Positions 8,470-16,482 of a stretch of 64,000 bases of DNA are shown piece after piece (position 1 is the stretch's first letter; each line of letters begins with the position of its first letter). The notes below the pieces were generated by a model. That model did not search any database, was not told the origin of the DNA, and worked only from the letters and a program-made list of their open reading frames with translations. The DNA comes from 62-47 sp051954235 (GTDB lineage Bacteria; Pseudomonadota; Alphaproteobacteria; Rhizobiales; Xanthobacteraceae), in assembly GCA_051954235.1 (NCBI GenBank), contig JBQCHY010000038.1, forward strand, positions 1 through 64,000. The letters are read 5' to 3'. Position numbers and translations under genes: made by a program.

Positions 8470-9230
8470 GTACGCAACGCCTCGCCACGGTCCTGATGGG
8501 TGCGCTGCCGATTCTGTTCGTGCTGGCGGTGTGGCAGGCGCTGTGCAGTTTCGGCTTTGCGCCGCCGTCGCTGTTGCCGCCGCCGGGAAAGGTATTTCTG
8601 CGGCTGGCGCAGCAACTCGGCAGTGTCGGTTTCCTCGACGACATTCTGGCGACGATGATCCGGCTGTTCGTGGGCTTCCTGATCGCGGTGGTGCTCGGCG
8701 TCGGCATCGGGCTCGCGGCGGCGGTGGTGCCGGCGATCAATGCCGTGGTGCGGCCGCTGGTGCAGGTGCTGGCACCGCTGCCGAAGGTCGCGCTCTATCC
8801 GGCGCTGATCATCCTGTTCGGTTTCGATCACGCGTCGAAGGTGACGCTGGTGACGCTGGATGCGTTGTTTCCGATTTTGCTCTCGACCTATTACGGTGCG
8901 TCGATGGTCGAGCAGAAACTGGTTTGGTCGGCGCTCGCCGCCGGCACGCCGCGCTGGCAAATCCTGTTCAAGGTGATCGCGCCCGCAGCGCTGCCGTCGA
9001 TCCTCACCGGCTGCCGTATCGGACTGGTCATTTCGTGCATCGTGGTATTTCTCGCCGAGATGATTTCCTCGACCGACGGTCTCGGTCATTTGCTCGTCGG
9101 CGCCGCGCGCACGTTCCAGACGGTGGACATGTTCGTGCCGCTGATCGCGATCTCGCTGCTCGGGCTGATGCTCAACGGGTTGCTGTATGGCCTGCGCAAG
9201 TATCTGCTGCGCGGATTTCCGGAGGTGTGA
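8466..9230 (+). CDS. ABC transporter permease, NitT/TauT type (second)
   Basis: A 254-residue permease starting at ATG 8466, overlapping the previous gene by 4 bp. The N-terminal membrane segment GALPILFVLAVWQAL and the later EMISSTDGLGHLL loop match the SsuC/TauC permease family and mirror its partner. It is the last gene of the importer operon. A repeat-rich segment with a GIY-YIG gene follows. Confidence 0.9.
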   Translation: MSTQRLATVLMGALPILFVLAVWQALCSFGFAPPSLLPPPGKVFLRLAQQLGSVGFLDDILATMIRLFVGFLIAVVLGVGIGLAAAVVPAINAVVRPLVQVLAPLPKVALYPALIILFGFDHASKVTLVTLDALFPILLSTYYGASMVEQKLVWSALAAGTPRWQILFKVIAPAALPSILTGCRIGLVISCIVVFLAEMISSTDGLGHLLVGAARTFQTVDMFVPLIAISLLGLMLNGLLYGLRKYLLRGFPEV

Positions 9231-9298
9231 ATCTGGAATCCGAAAGGGAAGGTTCTTATAGCACGCAGACCGTATTTTCCGGGTCTGTGTCATTAAGA

Positions 9299-9459
9299 CG
9301 TGGATGGCCGGGACAAGCCCGGCCATGACGCCGGAGGGGTAATCCTCGGCTGAGATTCTGCGAATTGTTGAACCGGTGGTGCTCGCGCCTCGCGGTGGGC
9401 CTTTCGATTACGCGCACCCTCTCATTTCGTCATGGCCGGGCTTGTCCCGGCCATCCACG
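9299..9459 (+). repeat. Left copy of a 160-bp direct repeat around a GIY-YIG gene
   Basis: This unit begins and ends with the family A palindrome (core ATGGCCGGG, 5-base loop, CCCGGCCAT). In between it carries about 100 bp including GCGAATTGTTGAACCG. The same arrangement recurs at 9771-9933 in the same orientation with roughly 80 percent identity by eye. The two copies bracket the GIY-YIG gene closely on both sides. Confidence 0.85.
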
Positions 9460-9462
9460 AAC

Positions 9463-9753
9463 TCAGGGCAGAATACTATCGTACAAATCATTCCAGTCAG
9501 GATTGCTCGCCAAAATCAGCCGCACCTTCCAAGTTCGGTTCCAATGCTTGATGTTGTGCTCACGTTGAATGGCGGTCTGGATATCGTCGAAGGTTTCGAA
9601 ATACACCAACCGCTTGAGGTAATGTTGTTTCGTAAAGCCGTCGACAGCTTCGGTGCGATGTTCGTAGATGCGTTTGGCTAGATTGCTGGTGACGCCGACA
9701 TAGAGAATGCCGTTGGGTCGGTTAGTCAGAAAATAAACGTAGCCCCTTCGCAT
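9463..9753 (-). CDS. GIY-YIG nuclease domain protein (single domain)
   Basis: A 96-residue protein consisting of little more than a GIY-YIG fold: GYVYFLTN, then GILYVGVT, then the catalytic arginine region NLAKRIYEHR. It belongs to the small stand-alone UPF0213/YhbQ-like group, whose role is not settled; DNA repair or nuclease activity is suspected. The start at 9753 (MRRGYVYF) is chosen. An upstream ATG in the adjacent palindromic repeat would add the residues MAGLVPAIHV, which are repeat-encoded and spurious. The gene lies between two direct copies of a 160-bp unit, an unusual arrangement. Confidence 0.88.
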   Translation of the reverse strand: MRRGYVYFLTNRPNGILYVGVTSNLAKRIYEHRTEAVDGFTKQHYLKRLVYFETFDDIQTAIQREHNIKHWNRTWKVRLILASNPDWNDLYDSILP

Positions 9754-9770
9754 CAGGGCATTCTGAAGAA

Positions 9771-9933
9771 CGTGGATGGCCGGGACAAGCCCGGCCATGA
9801 CGCCGGAGAGGTCATCTTTAGCCGAGGTTCGGCGAATTGTTGAACCGTTGGTGCTTACGTGCCTCGCCGGGGGGCCTCGCGATTGCGCGCGCCTCTCATC
9901 CCGTCATGGCCGGGCTTGTCCCGGCCATCCACG
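9771..9933 (+). repeat. Right copy of the 160-bp direct repeat
   Basis: This is the counterpart of 9299-9459: family A palindrome, about 100 bp of related sequence starting GAATTGTTGAACCG, and a second family A palindrome. Indels and point changes show the two copies have diverged, so the duplication is not fresh. Confidence 0.85.
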
Positions 9934-9974
9934 TTCTTATTCGTTTGAAGCGGGAGATGAAGCCTCGTCCTACT

Positions 9975-11327
9975 CTACGACAGCCTCAAATCCAGCAATC
10001 GCCGCCCTTCGCCCTTCAGCAGTTTCTTCACCGCATTCGACGCCACCACTTCGTCGTCGTTGGCGTAGGCTTCGTGATTCTTTTCGATGTCGTCGAGGCG
10101 ATAGAGGTAGTTGACCATCACGCCGGCGGATTCGCGCAGGCCTTTTGACGAGACGTCGCCGAGCCAGTTGATCTGCTCCAGCCGCGCGCCGTTGCCGAGA
10201 TGGAAGCGCGCCACCGGGTCTACCGGTTTTCCGCGCGGATTTTTCGCTTTCAGGAAGTAGTAGGCCGCCAGCGGCTCGATCACCGCGCGCAGCTTCTCCA
10301 CCAGTTCGGGATCGTCGATCCAGGTGTCGTTGTCGAGATGCGCGAGCAGGGCGCGGTCGTCGTCGCCGAGCGGCAAGTCCGGTTCGCGCTTCAGCCAGCG
10401 CATGAAGCCCGGCACCGGCGACAGCGTGACGAAGCTGTCGAGCTTCGGCAATTCGCGGCGCAGTTCCTCCACCACCTGCTTGATCAGGAAATTGCCGAAG
10501 GAAATGCCGGCAAGCCCGCGCTGGGTATTGGAGATCGAATAGAACACCGCGGTGCGCGCGCGTTCGATCGGCACCGGCACACGATCTTTCGCCAGCAGCG
10601 GCGCGATGGCGCCGGGAATGCCGTCGGTCAGCGCGACTTCGACGAAGATCAGTGGCTCATCCGGCAGCGCCGGATGGAAGAAGGCGTAGCAGCGCCGGTC
10701 CACCGGATCGATGCGGCGGCGCAGATCGTCCCAGTCGTGAATCTCGTGCACCGCCTCGTAGCGGATGACCTTTTCGAGAATGTTGGCGGGGCTCGACCAG
10801 TGGATGCGGCGCAGCACGAGAAACCCTCGATTGAACCACGACATGAACAAGTGTTCGAGATCGCGATTGACCGTGTCGAGGTCCTTGCGATCCTTGCTCA
10901 GATTGAGCAGATCGGCGCGCATGCCGACCAGTTCGCCCGTGCCGCCGGGTGCGCGGTTGAGGCGACGAAACAATTCCTGTCGCCGCGGCTCGGAGGCGAA
11001 GTGCAGGCTGCCGCCCGCTCCGCCGACGCCGCTGCGCCATTGTTCGATCGCTTTCTCCACCTTGTCGCGATCGGGACCGAAGGCGTTCGCCAACGCTTCG
11101 AAGAACGCAGCACGGTCGGCGTCGTCGAGCCCGCGATAAGCGTCGAGCACGTCGCGCGCCAGCACGGTGCCCGATGCCTCGCCGCGGCCCGAGAGCAAGC
11201 CTTCGCAGAGCGCCACCATGCCGCCGGCGTTCACCGGTGCGGCGTTGCTCCACCCGCTTCGCCGCAACAGGCTGCGGCCGCGTTCGGAAATCGATGCCAG
11301 GAGATCGGAGAAGAAGTCGTTGTTCAT
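9975..11327 (-). CDS. Malonyl-CoA decarboxylase
   Basis: A 450-residue enzyme that decarboxylates malonyl-CoA to acetyl-CoA in the cytoplasm. The family signature is clear: FYSISNTQRGLAGISFGN, then LSPVPGF with the catalytic serine, and later FHLGNGARLEQINW with the catalytic histidine. The N-terminal helical domain covers about residues 1-150. ATG 11327 is preferred; ATG 11351 would add 8 residues. The gene is divergent from the binding-protein gene at 11492. Its position within an aromatic/acyl-CoA region suggests that malonyl-CoA or malonate arises in the pathway, which is inference. Confidence 0.93.
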   Translation of the reverse strand: MNNDFFSDLLASISERGRSLLRRSGWSNAAPVNAGGMVALCEGLLSGRGEASGTVLARDVLDAYRGLDDADRAAFFEALANAFGPDRDKVEKAIEQWRSGVGGAGGSLHFASEPRRQELFRRLNRAPGGTGELVGMRADLLNLSKDRKDLDTVNRDLEHLFMSWFNRGFLVLRRIHWSSPANILEKVIRYEAVHEIHDWDDLRRRIDPVDRRCYAFFHPALPDEPLIFVEVALTDGIPGAIAPLLAKDRVPVPIERARTAVFYSISNTQRGLAGISFGNFLIKQVVEELRRELPKLDSFVTLSPVPGFMRWLKREPDLPLGDDDRALLAHLDNDTWIDDPELVEKLRAVIEPLAAYYFLKAKNPRGKPVDPVARFHLGNGARLEQINWLGDVSSKGLRESAGVMVNYLYRLDDIEKNHEAYANDDEVVASNAVKKLLKGEGRRLLDLRLS

Positions 11328-11491
11328 AGGCACGGCACTCTCGCAGCGCATTGTGATCCGATTGCGACACGCGGCATTCTATGCGGCATTCTCCGGCGTC
11401 ACAAAGCATATTGCCTGATCATTTGAGGCATGAAAGGATTGTTTCAAGAACAGGTGAACAGCCTTGCTGTGAAAAATCGAGGGAGAGGGCG

Positions 11492-12499
11492 ATGCGGGAA
11501 CGCGCAATCGGCGAATTGATGGGCGGCGCGATGATGGCGGGGCTGGCTGTGTGCGGCTTGGCCTTGGGTGCGGCGACGTCAGCGCAGGCGCAGCAGACCA
11601 TCCGCGTCGGCTGGACCATTCCGGCCGAGGAAGCGAAATACTGGATGATGCGGCGGCCGACCGAATTTCCCGACATCGGCAAGGCCTACAAGATCGAGTG
11701 GGTGCAGTTTCAGGGCACGGCGCCGATGACGCAGGCGCTCGCCGCCGGCGCGCTGGATTGCGCCACGCAGGGCGTGCTGTCGCTGGCGCAGGGCGCGGCG
11801 TCAGGCAACCTGAAGGCCTACATCGTTGCGCAGCACGTCTATGAGAAGCCCGGCGGGTTCTCGGTCTATTGGGCGGTGAAGGACGACTCGCCGATCAAGA
11901 CGATTGCCGACCTCAAGGGCAAGACCATGGCGATCAACGTGCTCGGCTCCGGCATCTACGGGCCGATGGCGCTTTTGTTGAAGCAGCACGGCGTCGATCC
12001 GGAGAAGGACATCAAACTGGTCGAACTCGGCTTCTCGCTGTCGGAAGACGCGGTGCGCTCGGGGCGCGTCGATGCCGCGCCGATGAACCAGCCGTTTGCC
12101 GCGCGCTCCGAGGCCAAGGGCGGGATGCGCAAGCTGTTCTCGCTGTCGGAGCAGCAGAAGAACATCGTGCACATCCTCGATGCCTGCCGCGCCGATTTCG
12201 TCGACAAGAATCCGGATCTGGTGAAGGCCTATGTCCGCGACCTCACGCTCGGCATGAAGAAGGCGCTGGCCAACCGCGACGAGACGCTGAAGGTCGTCAA
12301 CGAGATCATGAAGGCGCCAATCCCGGTGCTGGAAACCTATCTGCTGAAGGACAACGATTTCGGTCGCGACCCCGGCGCCGCGCCGAACTTCCCGGCGATC
12401 CAGCAGATGCTCGACACCTACGCCGCGACGGGGATGATCCCGAAGAAGCTGGACGTCAATCAGTTCAAGAAGGAAGGCATCGTCGCGCCGTTGCAGTAG
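11492..12499 (+). CDS. ABC transporter substrate-binding protein, NitT/TauT (NMT1-like)
   Basis: A 335-residue periplasmic binding protein. An N-terminal signal peptide with hydrophobic core GLAVCGLALGAA ends near SAQAQQT (residues 28-36). The mature part shows the NMT1/SsuA pattern IKTIADLKGKTMAIN and a hinge at GVDPEKDIKLVEL. The start at 11492 follows GGGAGAGGG. It is probably the binding component of the importer at 6842-9230, although malonyl-CoA decarboxylase and the GIY-YIG unit separate them. A weak form of the shared operator lies at 11420-11445. Confidence 0.9.
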   Translation: MRERAIGELMGGAMMAGLAVCGLALGAATSAQAQQTIRVGWTIPAEEAKYWMMRRPTEFPDIGKAYKIEWVQFQGTAPMTQALAAGALDCATQGVLSLAQGAASGNLKAYIVAQHVYEKPGGFSVYWAVKDDSPIKTIADLKGKTMAINVLGSGIYGPMALLLKQHGVDPEKDIKLVELGFSLSEDAVRSGRVDAAPMNQPFAARSEAKGGMRKLFSLSEQQKNIVHILDACRADFVDKNPDLVKAYVRDLTLGMKKALANRDETLKVVNEIMKAPIPVLETYLLKDNDFGRDPGAAPNFPAIQQMLDTYAATGMIPKKLDVNQFKKEGIVAPLQ

Positions 12500-12510
12500 G
12501 GCTTAACGTG

Positions 12511-12923
12511 GTCGTCCCCGCGCAGGCGGGGACCCATACGCCGCAGCGTGTGTTGGGTGCGCAGCCGTTGTTGTCGGAATGAAGTCGGGCCGTGTGAACG
12601 GTCTCATGTTGGCGAGAACAACGGAGACAGGGAGTCTGGGTCCCCGCCTTCGCGGGGACGACAAGACTAAACACCGCGTCATTGCGAGGAGCGTAGCGAC
12701 GAAGCAATCCAGTTCTTGTTTCGTGGCTTTCTGGATTGCTTCGCTTCGCTCGCAATGACGGATGCGCCCAACCCGCCCGCGCGGGGATGAGGTCCGGCCG
12801 CTGCATTTATTTTCGTCATGGCCGGGCTTGTCCCGGCCATCCACGTCTTTCTTCTTTCTTCGCCTCGATGCTTTCTGAACAAAAAGCAAGACGTGGATGG
12901 CCGGAATAAATCCGGCCATGACG
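12511..12923. repeat. Cluster of three paired inverted-repeat elements (families B, C, A)
   Basis: Three elements lie end to end in this 455-bp gap, which I read as gene-free. Family B (12511-12663) starts GTCGTCCCCGCGCAGGCGG and ends with its inverted copy. Family C (12677-12760) starts CGTCATTGCGAGGAGCG and ends CTCGCAATGACG. Family A (12814-12923) is a pair of palindromes CGTCATGGCCGGGCTTG and its variant with a GGCCGGAATAAATCCGGCC core. Each is two inverted halves around a unique spacer, as in BIME or MITE-like elements. Confidence 0.85.
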
Positions 12924-12954
12924 ACTGATAGGCCGTGCTCCGCTCGATCCGATT

Positions 12955-13935
12955 TCACCCCGTCCGCGTGCGGTCGATCAGCAGATCCAGCGCGTGCTTG
13001 ATGGTGGCGCGCTCGGTATCGGTGAATTGCTTCAGCAACTCCGCCTCGTGCGCCTTGGCGGCGGCGAGCACCGGCGCGACGCGGGTGCGGCCTTTCGCGG
13101 TGAGGTGCAAGGTGACGCGGCGGCGGTCGTCCGCGGTGGTGCGACGTTGCAGCAGGCCGTCGCGCTCCATGCGATCGAGCACCTTGGTCAAGCGCGGCTG
13201 CTTCATCAGCGCCATCGCCGCGAGTTCGCCGACCGACAAGCCCTCGACATCCATCAGGCAGGCCAGCACGCGCCATTCCGGCACCGACAGATTCCATTCG
13301 CCGAGGCGGGCGTGGAATTCATTCGAAACGTTGAAGCTGGCGCGCGCCAGCAGATAAGCGAGATAATTGCGGGCAAAACTGTCGCTGGAGAGCGGCGGCG
13401 CGCGGCGCAGCGGATCGATGCGGCGCAATTGCCCGGAGTGAAACAATAGCGGTTCGTGATTGCGCTCCACCATGCGCACCACTTCGCCGACGAGAATGGT
13501 GTGGTCGCCGCCGGGATAGCGCGCCCAGGCGCGGCATTCGAAAATCGGCGCCAGTCCCTCGATCAGCGGCGCGCCGGTCTCGCCGGGCGCGTGGGTAAGG
13601 TCGGCGAACTTGTCGGCGCCGCGACTGCCGAAGCGCAGCGCGAGGTCGCGATGGTCGGCGCCGAGGAAGTGCACGGCGAATGCCTCTGTCGCGACGAACG
13701 GATCGTGATTGGGCGACGACTTCGCCACGCTCCACGATACCAGCGGCGGCGCCAGCGACACCGAGGCGAACGAATTCGCCGTCATGCCGATGGGGTAGCC
13801 GTCATGTGTGGCGGTCACCACCGCGACGCCGGTGGGAAACTGGCCCAGCACCTTGCGGAAGGCGGCGGGATCGAGCGCGGCGTCACCGTCGGGGGGCGTC
13901 GGTCCCGTCGCAGGTTTCCTGGGTGCTTCCGCCAT
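12955..13935 (-). CDS. Flavin reductase domain fused to a MarR regulator
   Basis: A 326-residue two-domain protein. Residues about 22-178 form an HpaC-like flavin reductase (FPTGVAVVTA, GMTANSFASVSLAPP). Residues about 185-320 form a MarR winged helix (LSVGELAAMALMKQPRLTKVLDRM, wing DDRRRVTLHL). No stop or frameshift separates the halves. Free reductases of this type feed reduced flavin to monooxygenases, while MarR proteins repress catabolic operons until bound by an aromatic ligand. The gene is divergent from the NicX-like dioxygenase, so it may regulate that promoter and support a flavin-dependent hydroxylase encoded elsewhere. GGGAG lies upstream of the start at 13935. Confidence 0.92.
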   Translation of the reverse strand: MAEAPRKPATGPTPPDGDAALDPAAFRKVLGQFPTGVAVVTATHDGYPIGMTANSFASVSLAPPLVSWSVAKSSPNHDPFVATEAFAVHFLGADHRDLALRFGSRGADKFADLTHAPGETGAPLIEGLAPIFECRAWARYPGGDHTILVGEVVRMVERNHEPLLFHSGQLRRIDPLRRAPPLSSDSFARNYLAYLLARASFNVSNEFHARLGEWNLSVPEWRVLACLMDVEGLSVGELAAMALMKQPRLTKVLDRMERDGLLQRRTTADDRRRVTLHLTAKGRTRVAPVLAAAKAHEAELLKQFTDTERATIKHALDLLIDRTRTG

Positions 13936-13999
13936 GGATGGGTGCTCCCGCCCTTGTCCCGGACGACGGATTTCGAGCGCGGCAGCCGCACCGCTACTC

Positions 14000-14019
14000 C
14001 TTTAACTCTAAAAATATTC
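14000..14019 (+). promoter_or_regulatory. Candidate operator, copy 2
   Basis: CTTTAACTCTAAAAATATTC lies in the 206-bp divergent gap between the flavin reductase-MarR gene and the NicX-like gene. It shares the pattern CTTYAANYYTAAAAT with the other copies. Its position would let one bound regulator control both directions. Confidence 0.55.
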
Positions 14020-14141
14020 CTTTTCATGTAACACGCCGCCGCCTATCATCCAACGATAATCGCGCGTGGTTTTATTTGGACGCGTTTTCTTGACGCGAAC
14101 CGGTATCCACTTCGCTCGAAAACGCTATGAGGAGAAGCGGC

Positions 14142-15188
14142 ATGCAGGCGGATCGCATCGAGGCGAAATGGATCGACGCGTTCTGCGAGGTGTTCGAGCG
14201 CTGCGCGGTGAAGGCCGGCGATACCGCCGCTATCTTGTCGGAAACGCAATCGCGCGCGCTGAACGTGCACATCGCCGAACTGGCGCTGCTGCGCATGGGC
14301 GCGCGGCCGTTCCATGTGGTGTTGCCGACGCCGCGCAACAAGCAGGTGGTGCCGGTGCGCTCGACCGGCGCGAGCGAAGCGATCCAGAAACTTGCGCCGG
14401 TGGTCAGCGCCTTGCAGCAGGCCGGCTTCGTGGTCGATTGCACCATCGAGGGACTGATGCACGCGCCGGAAACGCCGGACATCCTCAAGAGCGGCGCGCG
14501 CATTCTGGTGATCTCCAACGAGCACCCCGAAGCGCTGGAGCGCATGGTGCCGGACAGCCGGCTTGAAAAGCGCGTGCGCGCCGCGGCCAAGATGTTGCGC
14601 GGAACGAAGCGCATGACGGTGACCTCGAAAGCCGGCACCGATCTCGACGTCAACATGGAAGGCGCGCCGAGTGTCGGAGTCTGGGGCTGGACCGACAAGC
14701 CCGGCACCCTGGCGCATTGGCCAGGCGGCATCGTCGTCTCGTTCCCGAAAAGCGGCGGCGTCAACGGCCGGCTGGTGATGGCGGCGGGCGACATCAACCT
14801 CACCTTCAAGCGCTATCTCACCTCGGCGGTGAACATGGTCATCAAGGACGACTATGTGATTGAGCTGACAGGCGAGGGCGCCGATGCCGAGATGATGAAG
14901 CGCTATCTCGCCGCGTGGGGCGACCGCGAGGCCTACGCGGTGTCGCATGTCGGCTGGGGCATGAACCCCAACGCGCGTTATGAAGCGCTGACGATGTATG
15001 ATCTCAACGACACCAATGGCACCGAGATCCGCGCGGTGTCCGGCAACTTCCTGTTCTCCACCGGCGCCAACGAATTCGCCGGCCGCTACACCGCCGGCCA
15101 TTTCGACCTGCCGATGTTCGGCACCACCATCACGCTCGACGGCACCGTCGTGATCCGCGACGGCGAAGTGCTGGATGTGTTCGGATAG
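14142..15188 (+). CDS. NicX-like 2,5-dihydroxypyridine 5,6-dioxygenase
   Basis: A 348-residue protein of the size and pattern of NicX, the mononuclear iron extradiol-type enzyme of nicotinate breakdown, which is structurally related to M29 aminopeptidases. The predicted metal ligands are H269 (SHVGWGMNP), H320 and D322 (TAGHFDLP). They lie within four residues of the H265/H318/D320 triad reported for Pseudomonas putida NicX. ATG 14142 has AGGAG 8 bases upstream and is preferred to ATG 14127. The usual nic neighbours (nicA, nicB, nicC, nicE, nicF) are absent, so the substrate may be another dihydroxylated or aminated ring. Confidence 0.8.
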   Translation: MQADRIEAKWIDAFCEVFERCAVKAGDTAAILSETQSRALNVHIAELALLRMGARPFHVVLPTPRNKQVVPVRSTGASEAIQKLAPVVSALQQAGFVVDCTIEGLMHAPETPDILKSGARILVISNEHPEALERMVPDSRLEKRVRAAAKMLRGTKRMTVTSKAGTDLDVNMEGAPSVGVWGWTDKPGTLAHWPGGIVVSFPKSGGVNGRLVMAAGDINLTFKRYLTSAVNMVIKDDYVIELTGEGADAEMMKRYLAAWGDREAYAVSHVGWGMNPNARYEALTMYDLNDTNGTEIRAVSGNFLFSTGANEFAGRYTAGHFDLPMFGTTITLDGTVVIRDGEVLDVFG

Positions 15189-15210
15189 ATTCCTTTAACC
15201 CACGACCATT

Positions 15211-15302
15211 CGTCATGCCCGGGCTTGTCCCGGGCATCCACGTCCTTCTTTGCGTGAATTAGAAGCAAGACGTGGATGGCCGGAATAAATCCGGCCATGA
15301 CG
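15211..15302. repeat. Family A paired inverted repeat
   Basis: Two palindromes face each other: CGTCATGCCCGGGCTTGTCC and, inverted, a GGCCGGAATAAATCCGGCC form. A spacer of about 25 bp separates them. The element fills the gap between the convergent NicX-like gene and the 3-hydroxyacyl-CoA dehydrogenase gene and may act as a terminator or RNA stabiliser. Confidence 0.85.
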
Positions 15303-15323
15303 CATAAAATGAGCGTGGATGTA

Positions 15324-16316
15324 TCAATCGTTATCGACTACCGGCTTCCGCGCCAGCTCGAAATGCTTCAGCAGTTCGACGAACGCCTTCAGCCGCGCCT
15401 CGCGATAGGCGTCGACGTCCATGCCGGCGTAGTCGAGAAAACCTTGCCGCGTCGACAGGCCGATGCGGCCGTGCTCCATGTTGCGGCCGATGATCTCCGG
15501 CGCGGCGTAACGCTCGCTGTCGAGCGCGCCGGTGAGATAGCGGCTGGCATAGTGCAAAATATCGCCGCCGCCCCAGTCGATGAATTCCAGCATCCCGAGT
15601 ACGGCGAAACGGAAGCCGAAGCCGTACTTGATCGCCTTGTCGATCTCGTCGGCCGAGGCGACGCCTTCCTCCACCATGCGCGCGGCTTCGTTCATGGCGA
15701 GCGCCTGAATGCGCGGCACGATGTAGCCGGGTGAGGCGGCGCAGACCACCGGCACCTTGCCGATGGATTCCAGCACAGCTTTGAGGCGCGCGGTGATCGC
15801 GACATCGGTGGCCTTGCCGGGCGAGACTTCCACCAGCGGCACCAGATAAGCGGGGTTGAGCCAGTGCGCGTTGAGAAAGCGCTCCGGCTGCGCGACTGCG
15901 CTTGAGAGATCGTCGACGAGAATCGTCGAGGTGGTGGACGCGATGATCGGCATCGGCCCGGCGAGTTGTGAAGCGCGCGCCAGCGCCTCGCGCTTGAGAT
16001 CGACCACTTCCGGTACGCCCTCGAAGATGATCGCGGCGTTGCTCAGCGCCGGCGCGGCATCGGCTTCCGCGACCACATGCACGCGCGACAGGATCGGCGC
16101 GACGGCGTCGGCGGAGAGCATTCCGACACGCGCGAGCATCTTTAGCGTGGTGCGGATGTCGGCCAATGCATCTGTTGCAAGCTTGTCGAAGGCGGCTTTG
16201 TCGCGCGGCTTGAAATCCACCAGCGCGACCGCGTGGCCGGCGAACGCAAACGCAATCGCGATGCCACGCCCCATGCGCCCGGCGCCGAGCGCGGCGATGG
16301 TGTCGCGCGAGGTCAT
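15324..16316 (-). CDS. 3-hydroxyacyl-CoA dehydrogenase
   Basis: A 330-residue NAD-dependent enzyme that oxidises L-3-hydroxyacyl-CoA to 3-ketoacyl-CoA. The Rossmann motif GAGRMGRGIA is at the N-terminus. The NAD-domain pattern ending ASTTSTILVDDLSSA comes next. The C-terminal domain begins near PGYIVPRIQALAMNEAARM. The start at 16316 (MTSRDTIAALGAG) is preferred to the upstream 16337. It is the promoter-distal gene of the minus-strand catabolic operon, 166 bp after the octopine-dehydrogenase-like gene across a repeat. Its size fits the single-domain FadB2/PaaH group. Confidence 0.9.
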   Translation of the reverse strand: MTSRDTIAALGAGRMGRGIAIAFAFAGHAVALVDFKPRDKAAFDKLATDALADIRTTLKMLARVGMLSADAVAPILSRVHVVAEADAAPALSNAAIIFEGVPEVVDLKREALARASQLAGPMPIIASTTSTILVDDLSSAVAQPERFLNAHWLNPAYLVPLVEVSPGKATDVAITARLKAVLESIGKVPVVCAASPGYIVPRIQALAMNEAARMVEEGVASADEIDKAIKYGFGFRFAVLGMLEFIDWGGGDILHYASRYLTGALDSERYAAPEIIGRNMEHGRIGLSTRQGFLDYAGMDVDAYREARLKAFVELLKHFELARKPVVDND

Positions 16317-16351
16317 GAGCAGTATCCATCCGCACAAGGCGGTGCACTCCC

Positions 16352-16464
16352 TCGCCCTGCTTGCGGGGAGAGGGCTGGGGTGAGGGGGCGTGCCGTCGGA
16401 AAGAGCCCCTCACCCGGCTTGCTGCGCAATCCGACCTCTCCCCGCAAGCGGGGCGAGGTGAGGG
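16352..16464. repeat. Family D paired inverted repeat
   Basis: The left half starts CTCGCCCTGCTTGCGGGGAG and the right half ends with its imperfect inverse around CTCCCCGCAAGCGGGGCGAG, with a GC-rich spacer. This is the only copy of this family that I find in the window. It sits in an intra-operon gap. Confidence 0.75.
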
Positions 16465-16482
16465 AGATCGCGAGGGTCGTAC

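Noticed and set aside
12511..12923. CRISPR array suggested by closely spaced repeats
   Set aside because: The repeats are of different families and inverted rather than direct with regular spacers; no cas genes are present.
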